DNA of 64,000 nt from Callipepla californica brunnescens (Eukaryota; Chordata; Aves; Galliformes; Odontophoridae), in contig JALIRH010000038.1 in assembly GCA_023055505.1 (NCBI GenBank), positions 3,666,327-3,730,326 on the forward strand, in the 5' to 3' direction. The notes below the pieces were generated by a model, which had not been told where the DNA came from, ran no database searches, and saw nothing but the letters and a program-made list of their open reading frames with translations. The position numbers were made by a program, and so were the translations under genes. Position 1 is the stretch's first letter. Every line of letters starts with the position of its first letter. This document shows positions 43,286 to 55,983 of the stretch, one piece after another.

Positions 43286-46200
43286 TCATGTTGTGATATA
43301 GTAGTCCCGGGAAATAGAAATTACAATGCAATGAAACAGTCAGAATCACCTAGTGATTTTAATTTAGATTCATAATTGTTATATATGCTATTCCTTTTTC
43401 TTTCAAAGATTATAGAAATAACACAAAAAATGTGAGATCATGAAATTGGTAAGACTAATACCTATCTATGCAGAGAAGAATCCCATATCATCTTTGCATA
43501 GCAAATGGATTATTTTGAATTTATTCTGAATATTTTTATTAATGGGAGTTGAAATTTGAAGATTGTATCTCTAAATAACCTTAATTTCTATAAACGAAGA
43601 GTATAACTTATTGATGTGTTAAAGAATTTTAATTTAATCTTGAAATATAGTGATAGTTTGGCTCCTTACTTCCCAGGGTTCTCTTAAAATTGCCCTCTTG
43701 TTAACTGTTACACTCCAGTACAAAGAGTTGACAATGGATGCAGCTAATAATAGAGACCAATGACCTTTTAGGAACCTGCAATGGAAAAGTCAAAATTCAA
43801 TTGGGAGATTTTTTTTCTTCAACATCTCATAAAGAATGAATGTACTAAATGTCAAGATTTTAGCTCTATAGGAGTTTAAAATTCATTGTCAGTCATTCAA
43901 AGAATGACCTGTGAATACCATCAGATTATACTGAATGATGGGAAAGGAAACGATGGGTGCCCCTTGTCCTCACCTTATACCTGCCAAATACCATTGAGCA
44001 ATTTAGTGAAGTATTTCAGATTCATATTTTGCAAACTGCAGTGGGTAGGCTCCCCTCTCTATCATCATTTTCAAGTTTATTTTCTTTGAGGGAAAGACAG
44101 CAAAATGATGGTCTATCTCAAATTTTTGTTTCTTTAATTTGCTGGGGAAAAAAAAAAAAACAACAAAAAACTGCTTGAGTTCTTCTAGAATGAGCATCAG
44201 TATCTACGCTTGGAAAGGAGGCAGCAAGACAACAATATCAAGAACATATGCTGTATTTTTGGTGAAGAAGAGCCTGACACTGATGCCAGTTCTTCACCTT
44301 GGAACCTTAGTGGTTTTCTAAGCTTCATATTTTCCCCTTCCATCATTCACCCTTTCAAACATAATGGAACAATGATGTATTAGGTAATTCATCATTAATA
44401 TATATTGCTGGGTTTTTTGTTTTTACCTGTTTCAGATATCCATCCCCAGTAAAGGATGCATTCCACTGAAGAACAGTTTGAAACTGAGATAGACTTTAGA
44501 ACCTTTGAATGCTTCAAAATATTTTCTACTGAGATTCCTATTCCGTAATAACTAGTATTCATAAATAAAGACCCTATGGCCTACTGAATTTAGTTTTTGG
44601 GCCTGCATCCAGAAACTAGTAATTTCTTTTTCTAGTTCTGGTACAGATCCGCTGTTTGCTACTTTGGGCAAATTATTTTAACTTTTAACACTTGCTTATA
44701 ACATTGAGTGACCAGGATGATTAATTAGCTAATGGGCCACATAATTAATAGTATAATTCCATTCACTTCAAGGAATTAAATAATGGATTAATTTGATCAA
44801 GTGTTTCTACAGTATTTCAAAAACATTCTAATATCTTAGTGCTAAGTACTAAGTGTGAAACGAATACTAATGCCTATGATTTGGTAATCAGTCAAAAATA
44901 AAGGCAGTCATCCTCTGTGTATTTGTAATTTATTTTGTTTTATTGGGAAAAATAGGTTAACTTTAGGAAAGAAGCTGAATTGATAAAGGAAGATGGTAAC
45001 TACGTAAGAAAAATGACAGCTGGTAGAAAATTGGAAATGTCTGTTGCAGTAAATATAGGAAGGATGGTTCTGAATTGGTTTCATATAGATCAGAGACAAA
45101 ACATTAAAGGGTAAATACTTGAAAAAACTAATTATGTGATCGAAGTGTAAGTAGCCAAGTGCAGGAATGAAAGTGTTTATGGTATTGCAAGAAATGATGA
45201 TGATAAAGCAGCTAGCTAGAAAAAATAGAAAGAATTAACACAGTTATGATAACTGGTAACAGGAAAAGGGTAGATATACGTATGTATGTGACAGCAAGAG
45301 TGATTTAATATCATGCAAAAGAATAAACGATGGATGATGTTCTACCTCTACAAATATGTAGAGTATGTTATTTTTTTTTTAATGTTATCTTGAACTTTAT
45401 CTAGTTTCCAAAACAATACAGTTTCTGAAGAAATGTGAACAATCTAAGACACTTAACCGCTAAAAATCAATTTACTAAAGGCAATCCTGGAACAAATCCA
45501 AAATTGATTTGAAAATTAAAGGGAATATGACTGTGGTAATATTGGTACTCTACAAAACTGAAGTGTTTGAAGAGGAACGGTATTGCTACATTGGTAGTTT
45601 GACCTGTATTGAAAAGAAAACAAGAAAGTCAAACCTCTGCTAGGTACACACATTGATAACCATGGAGAAGTCCTTGTAGTTAAAGGTAAAGCATGCCAGG
45701 GAACACTGTGCAACTCCACCTCTGGCTGCTACTTCTCCTTGAACAAATCAATAATGATAATCAGTATCCCTTAGGAAATAGGGCCTAAGGTTTTGTATTT
45801 TTTTCCCTTGCTGCTTGGCCTTTTCAAACTCTGAGTTTAAATCAGCAAAACAAGTGACTTGAAATAATTCCAGCACTAAAGACAGACCACAATTATTGTC
45901 CTTAAAATCCTTTTTTTCACTAGCGTATTCTTGTAAGAACAAATTGCCTTAACCTTCCATTAGTCCAGGGGAGGTTATGGCTACAAATAACACTGAGTTG
46001 AGTTGTCAGTAGAAACTGTGGTCAGCAATTTTCTGAAACTAAACCTGAATACATATATGAATGTGATAAAAGTATTAAGATAACATATACAGATGCACAC
46101 ACAGATGCACACATGATTGAGCTAATTATTCTGTGTCAAGTAGTGGACTTGACTTAAGGAATATGTAACAGTAAATGCTTTAGGGCATTTAAGACCATAT

Positions 46201-46689
46201 GTTTTGTCTAATAAGTAGTAAATCAATAGATATGTATTACGTTGTGCATCTTGCATTTGGCAGGAAGAAAAATATCCCCTTTATATTGGCTTAACAGTTG
46301 TGTAAAATGCTAGTGCTAAAGTTGTAACAGTTCATTGGAGATTCCATTCTTGAAGCTGTCTGATGGTGGTATTAATGAATAATCTCTTCGATTTTAATTT
46401 CGTCATTGTGGTTTATACCTATTTCTCAAATTGTGTAAGACAAGTTGCAGACAGTATATATCTATTACATCAGTATGCCAAACCTCGTATACAAACCTTG
46501 AGTGCAATTGTTTGGCTATATAAAAAGTCTCTTGATGGATTTCCTAATAAGGATGCATTACAGCAAGACTGCAGTGCCAGCATCCACCTGGGTAGTTATT
46601 GCAGAATTTCTCTAACATCTTCTCTCAACACCATACTTCCTATTCTGCTGATTTTAGGAAAAAAAAAAATCAAGCAAGAAAAAGCTTAA
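43286..46689. other. Unassigned AT-rich sequence
   Basis: No gene, RNA or clear transposable element recognised. Open frames are short and without motifs. Confidence 0.45.
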
Positions 46690-46830
46690 GGCTGGCAGGA
46701 TGGCCCTTCTTGAGGATCAGAATAATAATACAGGGGAGCTTGTCTCCGTGATGAAAAACACCAAAGTCTATCCTCAGGTGTTGCAGAGGCTCACTGAGCT
46801 GGGAATCAAATCTATTGCAAAGCAGATAAA
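46690..46830 (+). mobile_element. Possible old CR1 ORF2 remnant
   Basis: A 66-codon frame includes 'lys-val-tyr-pro-gln-val-leu-gln-arg-leu', which recalls the 'his-pro-arg-val-leu-arg-glu-leu' block before the CR1 RT core. A similar block occurs at about 41260-41290. The match is short and the rest of the element is not evident, so this is tentative. Confidence 0.3.
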
Positions 46831-49794
46831 ACAGTGGTGCTTGAGGCAGGATGAAACAAGATCTAAGAAAATAATCAGACCCCTAGAGCAAACAGACTGA
46901 GATGACATTTTCTGAACTGAACATGGATATCCATTAAGAGATCATTCACAGTCATATTTATTGACAGGATAAAAGTAGGAGGAAGCAGTCTGAGGATGCA
47001 GTTTGTTCTGGACCATGGGGTCCTGCTAACAAGGAGTCAGAAGGAGTGGAGACAGAGCTGAGATGATACAGAGCACAGGACTCAATTAGATACCCTTGTG
47101 TTGTGATTGTTTTGTTTCTTCACATATGATGGAAAGATAAGGTTGGTTACATTGAATTCCCAGTCCTGTCAAAAAATGTCATACTTACGATTGCATCTAA
47201 GGCATAGCTACCACTGAGGACAAAAGTTTCTGAACTTCTAATGGTAGTCAAAATATTTTATCCAATCATAGAAGAGAATCCTCTATTTTCCTTCCCCAGA
47301 ATAGATGTTTCTGCATGTTAGCATCCATAACTGGGTGTTATCGCTTCAACTTTTCTGCGTGCCAGGACTCCAGCAGCCAATACAATTGTCCATATAAAAA
47401 GTTCCATCCTGACAAGTGTGACACACTTGAAGATGTCTGTGATGATAGTTTTTGTGTACTTGGAATCATTTTGTTTCTTCACTATCCGTTCTCTACCATG
47501 TGGACCCTGCCTGACTTCCACCAGGACAGGTTTCTCATCATGACCTGGAATATGCTGACCCTAGCCCAAATGTTTTATCAGATTTTAATATTCTCAGTGC
47601 TGTACCTCTCCTGGTATTATCACAGTAATGAGGTCGCTTGCATCAGTCAAATTTTCTATTATGTGACTCTCACTCCTTTTTACAGGACACCTTAGTATAC
47701 TAACTATTTTATTCAGGGATGCAAAGAGCTACTTATTTTATTATTATTTTTTTAAATTGTGAAGCAGCAAATGAGCATGGTTCATTCAAAGTCTTTTAAT
47801 ATATTGATGATATGAATACAGATTTCAACAGAACATCTGTTAACTATTTAAATTAAGCAAGACAATATGTAATATGGTTAGGTAATGCAGACTGAAAAAG
47901 CAAATTTATCCCAGGCATTTTTGACCACGAAAAGCAGCCTCTGTAGGTAGAGCAGCAATAACTGTGACAAGAGAAACAATCTCTAATCTTTTAACTTTGA
48001 TGTCTTTCTATCCTTTTTGAGAAGACTTAATTCTTAATATTAGGAGAATCCTCTTAAATAAAGTTGTAAAAAAAGGTATTTTAAAAGCCCACAGTATCCT
48101 GACACAGCCAGCACTGTTTCCCTTTAACTTCAATGAGCTGAATGGAAAAAAAAAAAAAAAAAGTAAAGTATCAACACATTGTCTTGGACAACTAATGTCA
48201 GGCGTTGGATCAGGGCTTTCATATCACCCCTGGACTGCCTTAGGGGAGAACATTATAAAATTATAAAGATTTAAAACAGTCTACAAACTGACTAGCAGAG
48301 ATGTGGCCTCCCCCTACTACTGTGGAAAATACTACTTAAAATTGCAGAGATGAAAGACCTTTTAATCTACTGAAGGAGGAATAAGATTCAAGTCAAATAT
48401 TATAGAAAAACTTGCTATAATTTTGCAGATATTTAGTTCTGCTTATGGCATTAATACCATCAAAAGAATCCCTGGAAACTAAAGTGGAAATTTCAAGAAA
48501 CTGATTCACACCAAATAAATATTTAACTGGCAGGGTGGCCAAGCTATTACTTGTAGGTAGAATGTGGCCCACATTCAGCAGTTTTGAGATGCAGCCTGAA
48601 GCAGTCTTATTACTTATTTGAAACACATGGTTTATAGACCACCACAAATTGCAGAACATGTCACTCTCGCAAGAGCAGATATTTTCGCTATCTTCCCCTG
48701 TATCAGAACCAGACTAATGAAGCTGGAGGCATTACATGCTAGAATCCACAATCTCTTCTTATTATAACTGCATCCCTCTTCTTAAATTAGCTATTAACTA
48801 CTCCAAATAAGCTCTGACTATTTGTAGATTTGTAGTGCAAGACCATACTGGGATATGCTGTTTCATTCATGTCTGAGCATGCTATTTTCTTTAAACATTT
48901 ATTTACTGAACTTGTGGTTACGTTATGAGATGGGAAATAAACAAACAGAAGCAAAGCCTAGTAAGCAAGCAAGCAAACAATACAAAACAACTAATTTCTA
49001 CTTGTATAACAGTGTTAATCTCCAAGATTAGGAAAACACATTTACGAGTAGTCATTAGGGAATAAATATCATCACTATGGTGAAAGTTACCGTTAACTAA
49101 TATAAAGAATATGCTGTGACAGGTGGATTTTGACTAATGAAAATAGAGATTTGTCTATTTTTGTCCAATTATTTTTTCTTGGGAAATGTGCAAACAGAAC
49201 CAAAGCAAAGCCCTTTGTAGACCTAGACGAAATTGCCTGAGTACTCACTTCACCATAGTGAAACATCAGATTAAGATGTACAAGCGAGAAGGTGATCATT
49301 AACTCACCCTCTCAACCTTTTCTAGTTGCTATTTTGTAATTCTATGGTTTTCTAAATTGATGACACGTTTCTGGATTACAGATATAGTCTTACGGTAAAA
49401 AATGTCACTTTACATTTTAAGATATGACACAATTTTTTATTATTGAATAATAATATTACTGTTTACTTGTAGAGAAATTACCTCTGGTACCTTGTGAGCA
49501 CCTGGCACCAATCTCAGTGAAACAAGGGACTCTCAAAGCAGCTGAACTTTTATATGAGAAGGACTGCAAGATTGTAGTGACTGAGCCTGTCATCTGAATA
49601 TATTCAAATCAGCCTAAGTGTAAGAACTCTAGGTATTTCTATTCATGCAGTTTATCCAAAAACTGTATCCTCTGTCAAATCTATTTTTGAAGAGATTTTA
49701 TGTACTCCAGTAGATTTGAACCAAAAGTAGTCAGTAGAGGATTATTTAATGTATGGCTGCTTGCATATTTGGATCTTTCTTGAGTCTGCTGTGC
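46831..49794. other. Unassigned AT-rich sequence
   Basis: A 126-codon plus frame at 47315-47695 has no recognisable domain and sits in ordinary non-coding composition, so I do not call it a gene. An A-run lies near 48147-48162. Nothing else is identified. Confidence 0.4.
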
Positions 49795-49893
49795 GACCTA
49801 ATCTAGGGAGCCTGCTTTGTCAGAAGAGTTGAACTAGATGATCTCTAGAGGTTCCTTCCAGCCCCTAAAATTTTGTTATTCTATCATTCTCTA
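49795..49893 (+). mobile_element. CR1 LINE 3' tail
   Basis: GTTGAACTAGATGATCTCTAGAGGTTCCTTCCAGCCCC followed by decayed ATTCTATCATTCT repeats. About 100 bp remain. Confidence 0.85.
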
Positions 49894-50984
49894 GAAAAAA
49901 GAATTTCATGCTTCTCAAGTCTACCTATTTTGTGAAAGAGAGTGTAAAAAAGATGCAAAGAAAACCCCCAAGCATCTTGTTATTTTATCAGTTATATCTC
50001 CTTCAGTCTTGCTCTCCTTATATTCCTTCTGTATCATTTCCCAATGTGTATCTGAAATGCCCTGAAGATGCGTACCTAGCTTTGTATATTCAATTCAATT
50101 TTGTTACATTTGTAGATCTTATTCCTGAAATAATAAACTCTGCAGCATGTGGGGAAACAATAAACTTTGCAGATTTGTGATGAATTCTGAAAACTCTAAT
50201 GGCATTGTTACTGACGTACCCGTCTCAAAGAGATCAGGCTTTTAAAATCACTGTAGTTTTATTCTTTTCACCACTTTTTTTTCCTTTTCAAAAGTTTTTA
50301 AATGTACTTACATGCAATATATAACAAAAGCTCTTGGTTCTGCTTTTATATACTAAAAGCATGTATATATATACATATACATATATATATATATATATAT
50401 AATATTAATAATGCCACTAAATTGTGATGGTATTAGTCATACTATATTTTTACTACAGAAACATCCTTTAAAAATGACTAGGAAAATTATTGTTGCTGCT
50501 GTTATTGCTAAACTCTAGAATTTTGCACTGTACATGATGTAGTTTTCAAACATAAAATAAAAAAACTTTATGGTTTCATTATCATAGGTTCTGATTACCT
50601 CACAAATAATGCATTTATCTTCACAACAGAGATCCCATTGAGGTAGGCAAGTACTATTAGACAAATACTGGGAGCATAAGTCATATTTTCCTCTCTACCT
50701 TCTGGAGTGGTGAGGGATAGACTGGTCTAGGAAAATTCAGGCTTTGAATAAGTGTCTGAAATGCTGGTGCTGTCACAAGAACTTTGGGTTCCTTGATCAT
50801 GGAGCAGTTTATTCGGCACCTGGCCTGATGGCTCTGGTTGTATCTCGCCTGTCTCTGAAGGGAAAGCAGATCCTAGCCCAGCAGCTGGCAGAAAGAGCAT
50901 TAAACTAGGTATGAAGGGGGAAGAGGAGAAAATGTTGCTCACTAGGGTGGAGTGAGTCCCAGAGGAGATATCATTGTGAATTTT
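49894..50984. other. Unassigned sequence with a TA microsatellite
   Basis: A TATA/CATA run lies at about 50363-50402. No gene recognised. Confidence 0.45.
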
Positions 50985-51783
50985 CTGCCTGAAATTGTCT
51001 CTTTAGGGATACCTGCACCTGCTGCTTCCCTTAAGTGTCTGTACTAATGTGCAGGAAAATTTATAGATCTGCATGCGGTTGCAAGGCCACAATCTCATTC
51101 TGATCATGGAGATGTGGTGGGACAGCTTGCATGACTGGAGCGGGGTGGTGGAGTTCCTCTTTATGTGAGACAGCAGCCAGAATTTATCACATTTCACCTG
51201 GGGGAGGGTAATGTACCAGTGGAGAGCTTGTGGGTGAGAATTACGGTGCAGGATAGTGTGGAGAGCACTGTCACGGGTGTGTATTATTGGGCCCCTGATC
51301 AGGAGGAGGAAGTTGACAAGGCCTTCTACAAGCAGCTGGAAGCCTTGCACTGGTTCTTATGGGGGACTTCAATTATCCAGATATTTGTTGGGTAAGCAAC
51401 ATGGCCAGACATGCATGCACCAGATGGTTCCTGCAATGTGTTGAAGATTACTTTCACATGCAGATGGTGCATTAGAAAAAACACGGCCAGCAAGTTGAGG
51501 GAGGTGATCCTCCCCCTCTCATCTGCCCTAGTGAGGCCTCACCTGGATTATTGTGCTCAGTTCTGGGCTCTCTGGTATAAAAGAGGACAGGGATCTCCTC
51601 GAAAGAGTCCAGCGAAGGGCTACAAATATGATAAAGGGCATTAAACACCTCCCTTACGAGGAAAGGCTGAGAGACCTGGGTCTGTTCAACCTTGAGAAAA
51701 GAAGACTCAGAGGAGATCTGATGCATGTCTATAAATGTCTAAGGAGTGGGAGGCAAAGGGATGAGGCTGGACTCTTCTCTGCA
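50985..51783 (+). mobile_element. CR1 LINE with internal deletion
   Basis: The first part (about 50985-51400) corresponds to the ORF2 endonuclease region, ending with GGGGACTTCAATTATCCAGATA ('gly-asp-phe-asn-tyr-pro-asp'). It then jumps, near 51440-51470, to the C-terminal region (ACACGGCCAGCAAGTTGAGGG, 'leu-asp-tyr-cys-ala-gln-phe-trp', 'val-gln-arg-arg-ala'). The whole RT core is missing, and the 3' UTR is cut at about 51783. Two insertions or one internally deleted copy would both explain it. Confidence 0.75.
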
Positions 51784-51844
51784 AAATAAAGAAACAAACA
51801 AAGCAAAATATATACATTAAATTTAATCCCATATGGGTCATTTG

Positions 51845-51945
51845 TTTCTCCCAAGTGACCAGATCCTTTTTCCATATTCTGTAGAAGTTTTTCTTCCATT
51901 TTTAGTGATTTATGGGCTCCTTGCTCATCCACACATGTGTTTGAA
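51845..51945 (-). mobile_element. Short CR1 fragment in opposite orientation
   Basis: The plus-strand text CCAAGTGACCAGATCC..TTTTCCATATTCTGTAGAAG..TTTCTTCCATTTTTAG..TTGCTCATCCACACATGTG parallels 20155-20240 inside the long minus-strand CR1. It is a minus-strand piece of the endonuclease-RT linker. Confidence 0.65.
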
Positions 51946-54483
51946 ATCAGAATACCTGTATAATTTAGTCATGCGTTACTGAACTATTGCTGAATAAGTA
52001 TTTCTCAATAGTTCCATGTGTAGAAAAAAATAAATAAAAGAAATACATATATTTCTTTCTGGAGTAAAATATTTGAAACACTATAGCTATATCCCAATTC
52101 TATGAGATGTAAATAAGGTCCTGTGAATTCAGTTTTCCCCACAGATTCATAAATACTAGAACTGATTGTATCTGTTTCTGACTAAGGTTGAAATGGATGC
52201 AGGAAGCTATGTTCCTCAGGGAGAAGAATCCTGGCCATGCCAGAAAGCTCAGTATAGAGATTGTGGGCAGCAAAACTGTCAGTACCTATTTGCTTCTACT
52301 TCATTTTGGAAAAATCAACTCTGTCCCAGATGAAACCAGAACACCAGCTGAAACCATCAGAATGCGAATATAAACTAAATGGCACCAAAAAAGCACTTAA
52401 TTGAAATCAGTTCAATTTCTTGATGGAAATGGAATAGTGAGACCTGAATGCTACTTGCCCAGGATCAGAAACATGTTAGTGCATAAAACAACCCAGTACA
52501 CTGGCTTATTTCCATGCTGTTGAAAAGACTCTTGAGAAGAAGAGGGAGAGAAAGAGTGAGAGGGAACAGTATATTTTTACTGAAATTTTGTGTAAAGAAC
52601 AGATTGTCAGAGACAAAGATGTAAGTCTCAAAGTAATAAGTCTTCCCCAGGTGATAGAAAAGAATATGCCTTAGGAAACAGACAGATTATTGACTGTCAT
52701 GAGGAGTTTTTTCTCTTTTTGTTTTTTATCCTTCTTGTGAAATGATTTGGTTGAAACAGGTATTTTTTACTGTTTAATACTGTTGATGATATCAATCTGA
52801 GTATATAAAAACTCCACCCTGAGAAAGGAAGCTGCTTATAGCTTTAGTCATATCAGGCTCTCTCAAATAAGGATCTAGAATGAGAAGAAATTTTCCACCA
52901 CTTTATTTGTTGTTTCTCATTGTCCACTTCCCAAATCAGATAGCTGGTAGAAATGCAACCTGTATTTTTGATATGTGAAACTCCAAGCATAGGGCTGAAG
53001 GGAGTGGAGGAAGGAGAAAAAAAAATAAATGTTCAAAATCTGAAATAAGAATGCAAACCAGCCATCTGCACACACAGATTTCAATGTGTCATACACCCAC
53101 AAGCATGAGTTTCATATGTAACTAAAAAAATCAGATTTCTAAATTTGATTTTTATCATTGATAAAATTTTTCTCATCTCTGTGACTCAAAATTTCTGATG
53201 ACATCAGCTGAGAACATGTAAACTCCTGACACAGTATTTTATTGGATCTATCTACTTTGGAAATCCATGTCAGTAGACCTCTCAATGTAATCTGCTTTCA
53301 TTTCACTCGAGGATTGTATATGACAAACGAAACTCTCTCTAGAAAGAGAAAGCATTTAAATAAAAGTTATGCATTCTAATACAATCCGTGTCAGTTTTAC
53401 CACCAAAAAATTCATTTATATATCTGAATATGGTTCTGATTCTGTTTTAAAGGTTATATATAACAGTTTTATTAAAATACACCAGAAGGTTACACCTTCA
53501 GGTCAGCAAGTACACTGAATAGTATTTATAAGAGTCATGCTAGTATTCACTATAAAATAAAGAAAAACAGGCATTTAAGAGTAAATTGTGACTACTGGCT
53601 TGACCTTCTATTTATTGCTTATTACTTCAGTCAAGAAAAAATCTGTGTGATATTCTCAAAATCTGGATATGTTGGGGTTTTTTTTGTTGTTTGCTTTCGT
53701 TTGTTTTAACAGCTTTTTAACCACAAAGTCTCATTAACTATCTTCTTCAATTGGTAAAGCACTCAAGGAAGTTCTTTATGTGTACTTTAGTTATGTACAA
53801 ATGACTCAGTATAAAGTGACCAGAGGGGAAGAGACAACAGTATGTGGAATTCATTGAGATAGTTGGGGTAAGTGAGGAAAGAGAAGCAATCAAGGTCAAT
53901 TTTACTTAGGCAAATGAGTAGAAGAATATCTGCAGCTAGGAAAATAAATAAGTAGGCTGAGAAAAAAACAAATGGGCAATGAATCTAAACCCTCCAGGGC
54001 AAAGTCATGCTTGTGGTAGACTATAATGTATTTTAAAGGCAGAAGATTAGAACACTTGTGTATTTTTTTTTACCTACAAGGTGACATGAATAAGTCTGCA
54101 AGTTTATGTGCTGATGTATAGCCATAGGATTTTTCCTTTAAAATATTCAAGTCATAAAATCCAACATGAATTTCTCATGAATTAGCAACTTTGAAAAGTT
54201 AAAATTAGTTTTCCTGTATGTATTTTTTAAATAAATCAGGAGTATCTTGATGTCTCTTTTTAAGTCAATTTCTGTTTCACAAGTGATAGAATTGCTGACT
54301 ACTATTGTGATAAAAGCCAAAAATGTTTCATGGATCTCCTGTAAAAGATAGACCATGCTGAAGTAATAAAAGAGAAAACAAAGACATGGAGAATTTTGTA
54401 AGAATGATAAAAAAAAAAAAAAAAGGGACAAGAGATACACATTATATCTTGCGAGATTTAGCCTGAATGTTTGGAATAACTTT
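51946..54483. other. Unassigned AT-rich sequence
   Basis: No gene or repeat recognised. An A-run is present near 54409-54424. Confidence 0.45.
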
Positions 54484-54672
54484 AATGTTTAGTAACACTG
54501 GGGAACACAGGGTAAGATAACCCAGGGAAGCTGTGACATAACCATCTTTGCAATGCACAGGACCTGCCCAGCCTAGCCAAGCACTGAACAGTGATAGTCC
54601 CAGTGTGCATAGGAGATTGAACAAGATCACTTCCAGTGGTCTCTGTCAACCTTCTTATCTCTTGTTCTGTGG
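54484..54672 (+). mobile_element. Old CR1 3'-end remnant
   Basis: A GATTGAACAAGATCACTTCCAGTGGTCTCTGTCAACCTT stretch matches the usual CR1 tail wording (asp codons 'GATGATC', then 'CCTTCCAACC') with many changes. The terminal repeat is lost. Confidence 0.5.
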
Positions 54673-55892
54673 CCAAATGCCTCTATGAAAGAATTTTCTT
54701 TAAGAGAACCACTGAATTATTACAAGACAATAGTCAGGATTTCTAGGTAAAATACAGCAGGAAATCAAAGAACTGGTGAAACACAGGGAAGATTAAAGGA
54801 ATTTGGAAACTTTGCCTAACTACCAGTGTTGTTTTATTTTCACCATTTATCATTTACATTTGAAGAGTAGGTATTTCAAAATGTAAAACAGTGCATCCAT
54901 CTGTAATATTTCTTCTGTAAATAAAGTAAGCCACTAGCAGAAAGCATGCCTGTTGTGTGCCTATCTCATTTCCTGAGGCAAAAGAGAAGAATTCAGCTCT
55001 TGTATCCTATTCATCTCTCCTGTCTCTTCTCTATGGTTAGAATATACTTCTCTGATTTCTTGCTGTGCTTCTTGCTGAGGATCCTGATTCTTTATGCCTA
55101 ACATGCTGTCCTCCAAATACGCTACAGCAGCAACATTAGTCACTCCAGGACAAAGTGCTCTTGGATGCAGCACATTGTTTTCTTCAACAGACAAATAAAA
55201 TAGATGGTAGAAGTGAGATTGCTTCTACTGGGACTTATAACTTCTGTGACCTCGACCACTCTAATAAGAAAGAAGCACGAAAGTAGTACCTGGTTTACCC
55301 TTTGTATGGACATTTAGAGGTATACACAGTAAGTGTAAAACAGCACTGATCTCATTTGGGAGATTTTTTCTGATTTTCTAAGTTAAAGATGAAAGGCATT
55401 ATTCTCTCCCTAAAAACAGTTCATATTAGAAAGATTACTTTTGTTTTCTTCATGGAGTGTGAGCTGCAGTTACGAAATATCTTAGGTGGATCTTGCCATT
55501 TATTGTTGGTATTGGTACAGGAAGGTATAGGTACAACATCAGAAATTTCTTCAGTTTCAATAATATTTACAAAACCCAGTAAATGCCACGAAACTTTCCA
55601 GGCTTTTGTCACCTGCTCTGCTAAGTTAGAAGCATGTCTATTGAGACTTCAGGTATAACGATTTAGGAGGATCTGATCTAACACAGTCCTTCGATTTTAG
55701 CACATAGTTCTAATTTAGAAGTGTGATTTTCAATTTTTTTCTATTTCTGACATTTTGCTGTCTTGTTTATTTGAAAAGAAAAATTAAATGATTGTTCCTA
55801 AACTGATCATTTTTAACTGATTGATTCTAAATGAAGATTCCTTTTGAATTTTCATTCAGTTATTAAAGTAACTATACAGGATTAGGGATTTG
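54673..55892. other. Unassigned sequence
   Basis: No gene or repeat recognised. Short frames near 54961 and 55389 lack motifs. Confidence 0.4.
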
Positions 55893-55983
55893 ATTTAATA
55901 GGGATGGTGGTAGGAGGATGTTTGGACTAGATGATCTTGTTGGTCCTCTCCAACCTAATGTATCTATGAATCTATGAATCTAA
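55893..55983 (+). mobile_element. CR1 LINE 3' tail
   Basis: TTTGGACTAGATGATCTTGTTGGTCCTCTCCAACCTAATG followed by CTATGAAT repeats. About 90 bp remain. Confidence 0.8.

Noticed and set aside
47315..47695. 126-codon plus-strand open frame
   Set aside because: No domain, signal or splice context recognised; composition and length fit a chance ORF in AT-rich DNA.
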